Notes: generated by a model from the sequence alone, not told the origin. A stretch of DNA of 64,000 nucleotides from Apostichopus japonicus (GCF_037975245.1 NC_092583.1:5489264-5553263); one strand, 5' to 3'; numbered from the stretch's first letter, positions 13,101-21,920 are shown. Numbers and translations: made by a program.

Positions 13101-15631
13101 TCGAATACATCGAGTACCGTCGCCCATCGTGTCCCCAACGATTTCTGTGGGGCAGTCCGCTACCCCTACACCCCCATCCCCATCCACTGGCTACGCCACT
13201 GAGGCGGATTAAAATAAAGAACTCACTATTTCAGAGAGGAAAGGCTATTAGCATAGCAATGCTCATTCTTTGAATATGATCGGCCGTTGTTTGACTTTCT
13301 GACATATAATTTTGGTCATTGTTTGACATTCTGAGGTATAATTTCAGGCAAGCTATACTCTTGAAAAAATGAGTTTTTACAGCACTAAAAAACATGGCAG
13401 ACACTCGTCGTTTTTAAATCAATTCTTCTTTGGAAAGATACTTAACAGTATAATTTAAATCGGAATATTTTTGCTACATAATGCAATAAACGCCTATGGA
13501 CATGACTTGCTGTATTCTTGTATGCTCTTCATTAGACCAAACTGACTTCTGTGAAATGAATAAGTATGGTGTCACTTGCGAAGAAGAAGGCTTTGAAGCT
13601 TCATGTGACAACAATGTGTGGGTGTGCCAATCACCGTGTGCTAAAACAGAAGACAGGTACTGTTCTGTGGAAAGCGCTGTCTGTAAACAAGGCTCGCCAG
13701 AGGTACTTCCAACATGCAGGTGAGGTTTCACGAGGTTTATTTAATGTTAGCTGCAGTTTATATGAATTGTTTCATCGTCTTACGTATAAGCGACCGCGAC
13801 ATTGGCAAAGAATTATTAACCAATACTCAATCACAGGGCCGAATTTTGTGGCTGTTTTTTTTTTTGTAATGTATTTTCATTTAGAGGATATTGTCAATAC
13901 TGATTCATTCTTTATGAAGAAAACTCTAAACTTAATATTGCATTAGTGTAATCATCAATGTATACGGGAGTTGGTGAATTTGTGTTGGCAGATGATCGGC
14001 TCTGGGGTTGTAAAATAGCGCAGGTCCTATGTTCCAGTTAAGAGCAATAACCATTCGGAGATTATTGAACATGTGCACGATGTCATTGATAAAGCAAATG
14101 ACTGGAGAACAATATCGGCCTTTGAAGCTACGAAGACATACCTACGAAAACAATTAATGAAGCTTCTTTACCACGAAGAATATATATTTTTTATATTCGC
14201 AGTTGTACGCAGACAGAGAAAGGTTGGTACATAGGAGCACGATGCCAGATGTATGTCGACCGTCTGGGCTTGATCATTGGAACATCCATTGGGAGCGGAA
14301 TGATAATCTTACTAATAACCATCCTGACTGTTTGTTTATGTCGAGTTAAGAAAGAACTCAACCAGAGCAGGAAATTGCCTTATGAGAAAACTACGTACGT
14401 TCCCTCGTTTATAGTACTGTTGCTGATACAGCTTACATTTCTTAGTATACGTGGTTTAGTGCACCAAGCTTTCCTTCATCGTTTTGAAAATCTGCCAATA
14501 TAATATTGAACATTATATTGCACAATCAATACACCACCGTAGTTTCGTGCATTAACGTTATATTAACATAAGTATTATGATTATGACGATGAATATTCAA
14601 ATCATTCAAAACTAATACCGTCTGCGATTGTTGATATACCATCAAACTTTGGTGTTTTGTGCTGGCGAAACATAGCCATTTTAATGTTTAAGGCTCATCA
14701 CTCAATACATTGCTGAACCAGTCTAGTAAACATATACCTCTATATCAGCTCATAAGAAGCCAATAAAAGTCCGACTCAAACCGTTAAGTCTTTGTGACCA
14801 CCTACAATGTCCAATGTCAGTATTGCACAGCTGCATAAGCATTATATTGGCGTTTATATATCATGGAAGGAATCGACGTCATCTTCAACGTGGTCTTTAG
14901 TATGCGAGTTATTTAACGTATTACAGTTGAATAATTTGTAAGACGAAATGATATCAGCTTAAATGTTTTATTGCACTGCATTACATGTATAGACATAGGC
15001 TATCAAAGTCATGTGTGATATCATTCGCTAACGTAACACATATATCAAGTAGTTCTAGGAACAATGAAAGCAAACTTTTTCATTTTCTTATAGTGAGGCT
15101 TTCTTGTTGGGACAGAATGATCTTGAACTCGACCAACTTGACAACACGGAAATGGACGACTTTGAAAATAAAGCTTTCAGTACTGAAGTTCAGCCGGGAG
15201 AACTGGATGACAACTTCAGGCCAAAAAGTGGTCGACACGTTAGTAACCCAGAATTGGAGCAAGTTCTACAAGCAAGGCAGACTGACAACAATAGAAACAG
15301 TCAAAATAACCAATTTTGGGGAAATTTGGCGAATGACGTAATCAAAGATTCTCACGGAAATACTCCAATGTCAGTAAGTAACGCTCTTCATTCAAAGAAC
15401 ACTTCGGTAAGACTTCGATTGTGTAAAGACCATGCATATCACTAGCAAACTTCATTATAAATCCACGTTTTATTTCTATAAATTTAAAGAAGTTGGTTAC
15501 AAAACCCAATTTTTTTACATATATATTTCACGGCTTCATCTAAAAGTGGTAATTCTGTGTATATTGTTAGTTTCATAAGCACCAGGGGTTCACTCTGTAC
15601 AATAGAACACGCCCGTAATATGCTCTCGTTG

Positions 15632-15694
<63 letters not shown>

Positions 15695-15848
15695 TCCTTA
15701 CCGGTTTCGAACCTCTGGACATACAATCAGCGTCCATAGCCTAGTGGTTAGGGTGTCCGCGTACAGAGCGGGAGGCCCGTGGTTCGAATCCCGGTGGAGG
15801 CTGAAAGTTTTTTCACTGTTCTTGATTTTCCAACTCATTACGATTTTC

Positions 15849-15885
<37 letters not shown>

Positions 15886-17901
15886 TATATACAATATGTA
15901 TTAGTTAGCATTATATTGGTCTTCATTTATTAGTTTTAGAACAAGAGATACCCACTCTTTACCTTGTAGTATTTCATTAGGTACTGCAGTGGCGTAGCCA
16001 GAGGTGCTGAGCCAGGGCAAAGTGCCCCCCCCCCCCCCACATACATTATTGGGCACCAATTTTGCATCTAAGCCCTTTCCAAAAAAAAACAATTTCAAAA
16101 GGGGAAGGGGCCCCTATATCCCTCCCCGGGACGGCGTTCCACCGCTATGTGCATGAAAGTGGGGACATAAAATTTACTACCCCCCCCCCGTCTCACACTA
16201 CCCAAAAACCAGGCTAAGCCCCCTGCGGTACTGCTAACAAACATTCTCTTGCAAGTTATCATTCGCTCCGGTATCTTTTAATTACCAGCAAAATCAGCTG
16301 CAAAGTCAGAGTAAAGGATATTCAGACGGAAGAGAATCAAAGACAAACGGAGCTAGTCGATACGGAAAGAATATTCAACCATCAACACTGCCCGTAAGTA
16401 AGATCATTTCATATGTGAAGGCCGAATATCTTACATGATAACATGCAACTTGTATAGGCAGTCTAAATCTGTCAAATTATGCGAGAAAGGTAAGTTGGCG
16501 AATCATAATTAATACCGCCAAATACATGGAACACTTTAAATTTACTATCATCTGCAATTTTGACAATTAAAAGAGGGCAACTTAATCATCACTATTGGTC
16601 TTTGAGATGGAGACACTTGTTATGAGCAACCTCTCCACCAGCTACGGAAACCCATTCCTTTGGGGGATATATCACCTTTTTGATCATTCTTCACCCATGG
16701 CTGAACTATGGCGTCATCGAGATACTTGTACTTCAAATTTAAATGCTTTTCTCTTTGTTTATAACGTTGTTTAGTTTCTGTATATGGAGATTCTTGCAAA
16801 TGAACAAAAAGTAATGATACTAAAGTTAACATACCTTGACATTAGATACGATTTTCAGTGTCAACAAACATGAAAAGAGAAAGTTAAAGGTTTCAGCTCC
16901 TAGTATTACTGCGACATCACATCGACAAAATGGCAGCTGACTGAACCAAACAAGCGAAGCACCAGTTTTTTTAGATTCTTGTAGTATATGTGTCACATAG
17001 AGTAAAGTTAATACGAGGGTTGAATTTGCTCTTGCTTTAAATATTGTTACCAGCCATCAAGTAATATTACATCAATAATGCTCTAGTAAAGTAAACCTAT
17101 ATCCAATTGGAGTAACTGTGTCATACACTTATTACATGTCTGTCCCTTCATAATCGCCTCCGAAATTCCACTAACATTGTGTATATTCTTGAATTATTGG
17201 AAGAGTTCGTCAGCTTTCAAAGTATGTTATTCGTTTTCAACTTTCAACTTTTCTTGTATAGCCTTCTGAATCGGAGATTGCGTCAAGCGAGCCCTTCAGC
17301 AATCGCTACTCAAAGGTATAAAAGACACTACGTTTATGTTTTAGTTTTGTAAGACCAATTTACTTCAAATAAGATCTCTGTGTAAAGCAAATTGCCCAAA
17401 ACATGATAAACCAAAATGATACTAGTTATTACACCAAACAGTTTGTCATACTCACACTAAAAACGTTCATTGTGAATCCGCAATGGTGTTTTCTTTATTC
17501 TTCTTTCTTTCAAATTGCCTTACTTCGTCTAAGCTTCGAGTTCATTGAATCTTTCCTATGCAGTGGCTGCTTTAATTACCAGCATGATATAACTCATTTG
17601 TACTGTCACCAAGTAAACACGTTTGGTCATTTAAAAGTCAACCACGTGACTCGTGAAATGTATTTGATTTATCCCTCTCTGGGCAATTTTATTTTAAATT
17701 CCTTTGTTCGGGAAACTCTAGACAATATTGGTTTGAGGAATAAACCAAAAAGTGTAGTCGGAAAATTGTCCAGATTGGACGGACTTACCGTACTAGCTAA
17801 GGAAAAGCAATTCATTTAAATAATAAATATTCTTACGTTTTGTTATTTCTCTGATACAGATTTTGCGAGCTGACTACGGGGGTCTTAATAATAATCATTA
17901 A
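1097..17901 (+). CDS. Mucin-like SEA-EGF single-pass membrane protein, 11 exons
   Basis: Exons: 1097-1166, 1650-2204, 4634-4758, 10941-10999, 11759-11937, 13536-13719, 14203-14394, 15094-15373, 16289-16393, 17262-17315, 17860-17901. Every junction has AG/GT borders and all phases agree, giving 614 residues. Order: signal peptide (1-23), Ser/Thr-rich region with NAT and NST sequons (about 25-208), SEA domain (about 213-285) with G-S-V-V-I at 272-276, EGF-like cysteine module (335-405), transmembrane helix (about 412-437), then a basic RVKK stop-transfer and a 177-residue tail rich in acidic residues and Asn/Gln. In MUC1-type SEA domains the G-S bond is cut by autoproteolysis, leaving a noncovalent extracellular/membrane heterodimer. 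Likely a cell-surface mucin of epithelium or glycocalyx. The architecture resembles MUC13/MUC17 or IMPG, but I cannot assign an ortholog. The start has a good context (A at -3, G at +4). Confidence 0.82.
1650..2204 (+). CDS. Gene 1 exon 2: Ser/Thr-rich mucin domain
   Basis: 185 residues dominated by Thr, Ser, Asp and Glu, the composition of an O-glycosylated mucin stalk. N-glycosylation sequons NAT and NST (twice) are present. Includes a 42-bp unit repeated twice (1774-1857). Phase 1 in and out, so the exon could expand or be skipped without frameshift. Confidence 0.85.
1774..1857 (+). repeat. 42-bp x2 coding repeat in mucin exon
   Basis: Units 1774-1815 and 1816-1857 differ at few bases. 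Each encodes a 14-residue block of the pattern LTTExTDGSATEAR/S. Mucin genes commonly vary in the number of such units. Confidence 0.85.
2605..2850. repeat. Dispersed repeat, inverted copy at 21760-21920
   Basis: The reverse complement of 21760-21920 aligns here, sharing for example GATGATGCTACATGAATA and CATACAGATTGATCTCT. The copy at 21760 lacks about 85 bases from the middle. Noncoding, family unknown. Confidence 0.65.
2830..3545. repeat. Dispersed repeat, inverted copy at 53965-54640
   Basis: Long collinear similarity in opposite orientation to 53965-54640, including TTAGGGCTCCT/AGGAGCCCTAA, CCTACGAAGATA and CAGTACCTCACTGCTACTTT. The coding potential is random. It looks like two diverged copies of one interspersed family with unresolved ends. 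Confidence 0.7.
4634..4758 (+). CDS. Gene 1 exon 3: SEA domain, N-terminal part
   Basis: Encodes residues 209-250, beginning GPGGTVF and ending KEDFKTF. Strand and helix of a SEA fold are expected here. Phase 1 in, phase 0 out, donor gtaagt. Confidence 0.8.
5120..5311 (+). repeat. Double-hairpin repeat, two tandem copies
   Basis: Copies begin at 5120 and 5206. Each starts ACTTTTTAAGAAAAGT, a near-perfect hairpin, followed by a second hairpin of the form CCCAGG-loop-CCTGGG, then GGGCACGAAAAC and a tail with CTCAACCCCAGTGCCCTTGC. The first copy lacks about 12 bases (CCAAACTACCGA). Related copies lie at 19734-19788 and 22869-22982. No open frame; possibly a short nonautonomous element. Confidence 0.75.
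6031..6336 (+). pseudogene. hAT transposase C-terminal dimerisation domain (fragment)
   Basis: An open frame of about 100 codons whose last third reads VSSASSTEAERSFSALRRLK followed by a TRLRSTM motif, the hallmark of the hAT C-terminal dimerisation region in ZMYM1-like and other hAT-derived proteins. The N-terminal zinc finger and the RNase H-like catalytic core are absent. The frame ends at TGA a few bases before the next inserted element at 6358. It is a remnant and not an active enzyme. Confidence 0.85.
6358..7242. mobile_element. MITE-like element, family shared with 24350-27213
   Basis: Starts CAGGGACGTCGTTAG and ends GCTACGTCCCTG. The left 330 bp match 24350-24670 and the right 240 bp match 26970-27213, both at high similarity by eye. 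Contains long G tracts at about 6709-6728 and C tracts at 7200. I find no clean target duplication here. Confidence 0.65.
7735..8078. mobile_element. Short nonautonomous hAT-like element
   Basis: Ends CAGGGGTGGGCAACCT and AGGTTGTCCACCCCTG are a 16-bp inverted pair with one mismatch, of the CAGGGGT...CCCCTG type common to hAT MITEs. Interior contains GCGGCCC blocks. Flanking 8-mers do not match, so the target duplication has decayed or the ends are slightly off. Confidence 0.65.
8493..9131. mobile_element. hAT-type MITE with 8-bp TSD
   Basis: Left end CAAGGGTGGCGGAACC, right end GCTTCCGCCGCCCTTG; both flanked by ATGGGCGG (8485-8492, 9132-9139). Holds C and G tracts and a block (about 8640-8720) with GGCGCTCCGC that recurs near 9370-9415, 25565-25600 and 25890-25930. 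Confidence 0.8.
9669..10574 (+). other. Gene 1 intron 3, no feature seen
   Basis: AT-rich intronic sequence with a purine-rich stretch at about 9900-10000 (GAGGGG and AAGGGG words). Nothing else recognised. Confidence 0.4.
10575..10830. repeat. GGCGTACCC-type MITE remnant
   Basis: Begins CAGTGGCGTACCC and contains paired GGGCCCGGGCC and CCCCGGGAATTACGCC blocks, like the other GGCGTA-type MITEs in this window. The right end and target duplication are not resolved. Confidence 0.4.
10941..10999 (+). CDS. Gene 1 exon 4: SEA domain, middle
   Basis: 59 bp, phase 0 in, phase 2 out. Encodes AETKYKDVSGFFNVDVIEL plus two bases of the Arg codon preceding the SEA cleavage motif. Pyrimidine-rich acceptor ends tttcatacag. 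Confidence 0.8.
11150..11375. repeat. Imperfect palindrome (about 90-bp arms)
   Basis: Left arm (about 11155-11245) and right arm (about 11290-11371) are reverse complements at roughly 80%, sharing GCTGATTTAATG, TACGAATTAAAATTATTA and ATTCTATTTAA. A stem-loop MITE in an intron is the simplest reading. No target duplication found. Confidence 0.7.
11759..11937 (+). CDS. Gene 1 exon 5: SEA cleavage motif and C-terminal part
   Basis: Starts R-A-G-S-V-V-I-I-H-R-V-F-Y, the SEA consensus in which the peptide bond between G and S is broken by autoproteolysis. Then a Cys-containing linker (CSDC) before the EGF module. Phase 2 in, phase 1 out. Confidence 0.82.
12059..12113. repeat. ATT/GATGAT microsatellite
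   Basis: Runs of TATTATTATTGATGATGATT type in intron 5 of gene 1. Confidence 0.8.
12915..13201. mobile_element. hAT-type MITE with perfect 8-bp TSD
   Basis: Ends CAGGGGCGTAGCCAGG and CTGGCTACGCCACTG, flanked by AGGCGGAT on both sides (12907-12914, 13202-13209). 287 bp, with G and C tracts near the ends. Inserted in intron 5 of gene 1. Confidence 0.9.
13536..13719 (+). CDS. Gene 1 exon 6: EGF-like cysteine module
   Basis: Encodes residues 330-390 with nine cysteines (335, 344, 353, 360, 364, 372, 379, 390 and neighbours in the pattern CxxxxxxxxC...). With exon 7 it completes a C-x-C...GWYIGARC ending typical of EGF domains. Phase 1 in, phase 2 out. Confidence 0.82.
14203..14394 (+). CDS. Gene 1 exon 7: end of EGF, transmembrane helix
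   Basis: After GWYIGARC the segment LGLIIGTSIGSGMIILLITI and six more nonpolar or Cys residues form one membrane-spanning helix, followed by RVKKEL, so the C-terminus is cytoplasmic. Phase 2 in and out (donor gtacgt). Confidence 0.85.
15094..15373 (+). CDS. Gene 1 exon 8: cytoplasmic tail, acidic part
   Basis: 93 residues rich in Asp/Glu, Asn and Gln (for example LELDQLDNTEMDDFENKAFS). No catalytic domain. Phase 2 in, phase 0 out (donor gtaagt). Confidence 0.8.
15635..15692. repeat. (TA)n microsatellite
   Basis: About 58 bp of uninterrupted alternating TA in intron 8 of gene 1. Confidence 0.95.
15729..15803 (+). ncRNA. tRNA-like sequence, probably SINE head or tRNA pseudogene
   Basis: 75 nt with an A box (TAGCCTAGTGG) and a perfect B box (GGTTCGAATCC). 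The acceptor stem AGCGTCC/GGAGGCT has one mismatch and the anticodon stem TCCGC/GCGGG pairs, with loop GTACAGA. The T stem pairs poorly, so a functional tRNA is unlikely. It sits between two TA microsatellites. Confidence 0.55.
15850..15891. repeat. (TA)n microsatellite
   Basis: Second TA run, interrupted once by TAC, on the other side of the tRNA-like sequence. Confidence 0.9.
15987..16225. mobile_element. hAT-type MITE, 7-of-8 bp TSD
   Basis: Left end CAGTGGCGTAGCCAG, right end CAGGCTAAGCCCCCTG, flanked by AGGTACTG and CGGTACTG. Contains two C tracts. Its right part is also present in the duplicated segment at 20380-20517. Confidence 0.72.
16050..16590. repeat. Segmental duplication, copy 1 (contains exon 9)
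   Basis: Collinear with 20380-20880. Similarity runs through the right half of the MITE, the intron, exon 9 and about 190 bp of the following intron, then stops. By eye about 90% outside the exon. Confidence 0.85.
16289..16393 (+). CDS. Gene 1 exon 9: cytoplasmic tail
   Basis: 35 codons, phase 0 in and out, Gln/Ser/Asn-rich (starts QNQLQSQSKGYSDGRES). A second copy at 20584-20688 differs at four bases. Confidence 0.78.
17262..17315 (+). CDS. Gene 1 exon 10: cytoplasmic tail
   Basis: 18 codons (PSESEIASSEPFSNRYSK), phase 0 in and out, acceptor ttcttgtatag, donor gtataa. Short, so the support is the phase agreement and the acceptor tract. Confidence 0.65.
17860..17901 (+). CDS. Gene 1 exon 11: last 13 codons and stop
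   Basis: After the acceptor tttctctgatacag the frame reads ILRADYGGLNNNH then TAA. Phase 0 matches exon 10. An alternative terminal exon cannot be excluded. Confidence 0.6.
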   Translation: MLRADYGGLNNNH

Positions 17902-19126
17902 TATGTGTATGCGCAGAGTTGTCGAATGCTTCCAACACAAACGAACTGAAGAAGAATGTCTAGATGAGACTGCCAGAATGATTTTGAGAGCAAAAGATGA
18001 ACAGCACGAGTTGTATTGGTTCAAAAAACTATGCAAACAAACATTAATGATTTACAAATTACTCGCGTTAATACTTTCGTTTATGTATATATAACCTAAT
18101 TATAAAAGTACTAATTGCCAACTATTTTAGGCACAAATTGAAATCTTTATTAAAACAACGGTGGTTTCCTTTAATCTCTGAATTCTGGCAAATTTCACAC
18201 CTTTCGAGTACTTCCCAACCCATAGAGGATTTCACCAATGTACGTTAATGAATACGTGATGCACAAATGAACGTGATATTTAACCGGTCAGACACTATTT
18301 TATCAGTGTAAACTAATTATATGCAAACATGAAAGGTAAGAAAAACATGTGTTCATTATTTGAACTATTTTTTATTTTACAATTTAATCAATGAACTGTA
18401 CATTTTCATGTAATTTTAGTACCGATAACATCGCAACCTAAGAAAAAGAAGATTTGTGATCGTGAAGTAATCACCAAGCTAAAGACAACCTGATAACCTT
18501 TATCAGTTAACCTATCTCCCCGAAATAACCTGATCCAGAGTTATTACCTCATCGCTACTATTGTTTGGTTGAGGTTGAAATTGGTTGGAGTTGAATGAAT
18601 AGAGGGTGTATTTTGAACCTGCTGTTCTGTAGCCCACAATCGATTGTTCATGAAGGGTTTTTGCACTAAGATATGCTCACTTGTTTAAATATTTTTGTAT
18701 AAACTTTAATATTGCCAAACATGTTCGAGGCAGTAATATAATATTTTATTAAAGTTGCATTCGATTACAAGTCGTCATTCACTCGCCAAATCGGTATAGC
18801 ACGGTCATTATAAGTCTTCATAATACTTCAACGTTACCTGGTGGAGGGTTTGTCAAATCATAGCGCAAGGAATTCAATCCCAGCCGTGCCTCGTTTTGTT
18901 TTCTTACATTCATAGTATTTTGTACATTCGATTCTTTGTTGTAACTGTTATTTTCCATGCTTTCAATATGTGTTTGTCTATAGAATGATTGAATACAAAG
19001 AAAATAATCAACCATTTTGCCAAAGGAATTTGACGGATTTCTTGGCTGGCTTCAGTTTGTTTTAATGAATAGTTCACAGAATGAGATTAATGGCATTTTT
19101 GGTTTCGTTGATAATCGTTAACCTAT
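17902..19126 (+). other. Probable 3' UTR of gene 1 and intergenic DNA
   Basis: A coding-looking stretch (about 17920-18060) overlaps the end of gene 1 but lacks a phase-compatible exon structure. An ATTAAA at 18748-18753 could be the polyadenylation signal. Nothing else recognised up to the LINE fragment. Confidence 0.4.
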
Positions 19127-19940
19127 GTAGCCATGCTACAGGACTTGGACATAGCAAGCAGGAAAAGAGGACTGAAAATGAATATAAAGAAAACCAAAGT
19201 AATGGCAGACCAATCAGTTAAACACAAACCAATCATCATTAATGGAACAGAATTGGAACATGTATCTGAAAACATTTACCTGGGACAAAGGTTCACTCTC
19301 ACCGAAAGGAATCAAGATAATGAAATAAGGAGGAGGATCAAAGCAGGGTGGCAAGCATTTGGCAAGTACAGCCACATCATGAAGGGCAATCTACCATTAT
19401 GCTTAACAAGGAAAGTGTATGACCAATGCATCCTCCCATCAATGACATATGCATCAGAAACATGGACACTAACAATTAAAATGGAAAGAAAATTAGCAGC
19501 CGCACAACATAACATGGAGAGGAGTATGCTTAACATAACATACAAAGATCACAAAACCAATAGATGGATAAGGGAACAGACAAAGGTACAGGATATAATG
19601 GAAGTAATCAAACATCGTAAATGGACATGGGCCGGCCATGTCACTAGAAGGGGAGATGGAAGATGGAGCACGCTAACCACTGTATGGACACCGCTTGACG
19701 GGAAAAGGAACAGAGGTAGGCAAAGAAAGAGATACTTTTTAAGAAAAAGTCACCCAGGAAAGAACCTGGGCACGAAAACCAAACTACCAAAGAGATGGAG
19801 AGATGAAATACAGAAATTCTGGAACGAAACCAATTGGTACACACATGCAAGGGAGAGAGAGAGAGTTGGAGATATCATGCTGAGGCCTTCATCCAGCAGT
19901 GGATCGACAACGGCTGAAGAAGAATGTAGTCATGCAGCCG
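19127..19940 (+). mobile_element. RTE-like LINE, 3' end of reverse transcriptase ORF (5'-truncated)
   Basis: An open frame from 19133 begins in the RT thumb region (KRGLKMNIKKTKVM), continues through YLGQ, the QCILPSMTYASETWTLT block, LNITYKDHKTNRWIREQT and WTWAGHVTRRGDGRW, and ends with the W..DEIQKFW region of RTE/BovB-type elements. The catalytic FADD box and the endonuclease are missing. A 55-bp insertion at 19734-19788 keeps the frame. After about 19850 the expected WRDHAEAFIQQW ending is reached only in another frame, so a small frameshift is present in the ERER run. Confidence 0.85.
19734..19788 (+). mobile_element. 55-bp double-hairpin insertion in the LINE, 8-bp TSD
   Basis: Flanked by AAAGAGAT at 19726-19733 and 19789-19796. 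The insert starts ACTTTTTAAGAAAAAGT (hairpin) then CCCAGGAAAGAACCTGGG (hairpin) and ends CAAACTACC. It splits the conserved KR-W junction of the RT tail, so it arrived after the LINE. It adds 63 bp in all, preserving frame. Confidence 0.8.
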
Positions 19941-19973
19941 AAAGAGTGTGTGAATATGTGTTTGCGTGTGGGC

Positions 19974-20517
19974 ATTGGCGTACCCAGCGGGGGTGGGGGC
20001 AGGGGCAGGGGCCGAATGCCCCCACAGAAATTTTTGGGACGAGATGGGCGACGGTGACAAATAGTGGGAGCAAAAGAAATATAAATTTACTCGAACCTGG
20101 GAGTGGGTCAATGATGGGGGTGGGGGACTACTAAAGAGAACGTAATGAACGGTCACCTCAAAAATACGTGCGTTACGCGCTATTGCAGTGTTTCTCTGAG
20201 TGGCCATATTTTTGTATCACATATATTTTTCTTTCAATATGTGATATGACCGGATGGGGTTTGACCGCGCAGGCGCGCACATTACTTTTTCTTCTTGTCC
20301 TCAAAATTGGAAAAGATTTCGTAATAAAAAAAAGGATAATTTTGTAGTTTACAAAATGGAAATGATTGAACCAGTTTTGCATGTAAGCCCTTTTCGAAAT
20401 CAAAAGTATTCAAAGGGGGAGGGGGGAGGGGACACCGCTATGTGCCTGAAAATGGGGACAGAAAATTGACTCCCCCCCCCCCTCACACCAACCAGAAATC
20501 CTGGCTACGACCCATGT
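19974..20517. repeat. GGCGTACCC/GGCTACG MITE, composite
   Basis: Starts CATTGGCGTACCCAGC, ends CCTGGCTACGACCCATG, with G-rich and C-rich tracts inside. The right portion belongs to the duplicated segment that carries the exon 9 copy. No matching target duplication. Confidence 0.45.
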
Positions 20518-20880
20518 AGTAATGCTAACAGACATTCTCTTGCACGTTATCATTCAAACGCTACGGTATCTTTTAATTACCAGCAAAATCAGCTCAAAAG
20601 TCAGAGTAAAGGATATTCAGACGGACGAGAATCAAGGACAAACGGAGCTAGTCGATACGGAAAGAATATTCAACCATCAACACTGCCCGTAAGATCATTT
20701 CATATGTGAAGGCCGAATATCTTACATGATAACATGCAACTTGTAAAGGCAGTCTAAACCTGTCAAATTATGAGAGAAAAGGAAGTTGGCGAATCATAAT
20801 TAATTCCGCCAAATACATGTAACACTTTAAATTTACTATCATCTGTGATATTGACAATTATAAGAGAGACAACTCCCTCC
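20380..20880. repeat. Segmental duplication, copy 2
   Basis: Second copy of 16050-16590 in the same orientation, placed about 2.5 kb beyond the last exon of gene 1 and directly after the RTE fragment and a MITE. Confidence 0.85.
20584..20688 (+). pseudogene. Duplicated copy of gene 1 exon 9
   Basis: Same length (105 bp), same acceptor (taattaccag) and an intact donor (gtaaga). Four substitutions relative to exon 9: two synonymous, one Q to K and one K to R. The exon is about 96% identical whereas the flanking intron is about 90%. It lies downstream of the stop-containing exon 11, so it is an orphan unless an alternative transcript skips exon 11. Read through, it would stop six codons past the donor. 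Confidence 0.7.
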
Positions 20881-20924
20881 CCTTATAACCCTTCCCCCAG
20901 GACAGCGATCCACCACTATGTGAG

Positions 20925-21670
20925 TGACACGATATCTCAAGAATGAAAGCATCGACCAATCTCATATTTGGTGTAGGATTATCACATTGAGTAGAAGAAG
21001 CCTATTGTTTTTTTTTTTGGGGGGGGGGGGGTGAAAGGTAACATGGGATCAACAATGGTCAAATTGTTAAACCTTGAAAAAACGATATCCCAAGAAGGGC
21101 AGCTTGGATTAGTCTCATATTTAGTATCGTATGTAGTTGTGAGTTGTGACACGTTAAATACAAGGAGCCTATTTGCTCTTGGTGGAGGCCATATGTCATT
21201 TGGAAGTCACAAGGGGTCACATTGTGGAAGCCTTATTTTATAATCTACTGTATCTCCCACCGACCAGCCTATTGTGCGTTTCGCCTCATAAGAATATGAG
21301 AAGCTTTTTGGGAATTAGCTTAAGGGCATCCGCATATAAGATTAAGAAGTCTCGATCAACTTGACTTTCCACTGAGTTAAGTGTTTCGGTAACTTTTGCA
21401 GTTGTCATGTACATCGCTGCACACATGCCTATACACAAAGGTGTGCAATGAACGGTTTACTGTCCAAACATACAACGTTGCTTTTGGAATAGACGATATC
21501 ATTGTGAATCATCGATTCTATATATATGCTTCCGTTGTTGAAGTTTTCCGTCGTATTTCGCATTGTCGAGATTCAGTGCCAAATAGAAACTTCAGGTTTG
21601 GATGTAGTAACGTTGGGAAAATGACCAGGCACCGTTTACGAAAATTAACTGTTGTCTTGTTAGATGTTTA
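20925..21670. repeat. Satellite-bearing dispersed repeat, copy 1
   Basis: Starts with diverged units of the family ACACGATATCTCAAGAA... and continues into a body (ATCTCCCACCGACCAGCCTA, CGTCGTATTTC, GGATGTAGTAACGTTGGG) also found at 51450-52365 and 52425-53800. A G tract is at 21018-21031. No coding function. Confidence 0.7.
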
Positions 21671-21759
21671 AGAGGCAAACCAGACGCAACATCTTGGAGA
21701 CCAAGGAGTAATAATCGCCCAGCGCATGTTTATAATGTATGGCTTGTAAGTGTACCACA

Positions 21760-21920
21760 TTGAGTATAGGAACCTGTTGTCTTTGGTAGAGATCAATCTG
21801 TATGGTGAATACAAAAAATGTTCCATCTCGGTCATCAGTATGATATCCTACGTTTGTCACATTCATATAAGATTATTCATGTAGCATCATCAAAACCACA
21901 CTGCTGTTTCGCTGTCTGGG
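21760..21920. repeat. Dispersed repeat, inverted relative to 2605-2850
   Basis: Shorter copy of the repeat described at 2605-2850, missing a central block. Confidence 0.65.

Noticed and set aside
15484-15739. Ile-Tyr repeat open frames on both strands
   Set aside because: Produced by the TA microsatellite.
15729-15803. Functional tRNA gene
   Set aside because: T stem mismatches and an odd anticodon loop make it a tRNA-like SINE head or pseudogene.
18131-18237. Possible extra gene 1 exon (acceptor ttttag, donor gtacgt)
   Set aside because: Open only in a frame that does not match the phase of exon 10 or of the stretch near 18421; exon 11 already gives a clean stop.
18421-18493. Possible alternative terminal exon with a lysine-rich end
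   Set aside because: Requires phase 1 entry, which no nearby exon of gene 1 supplies.
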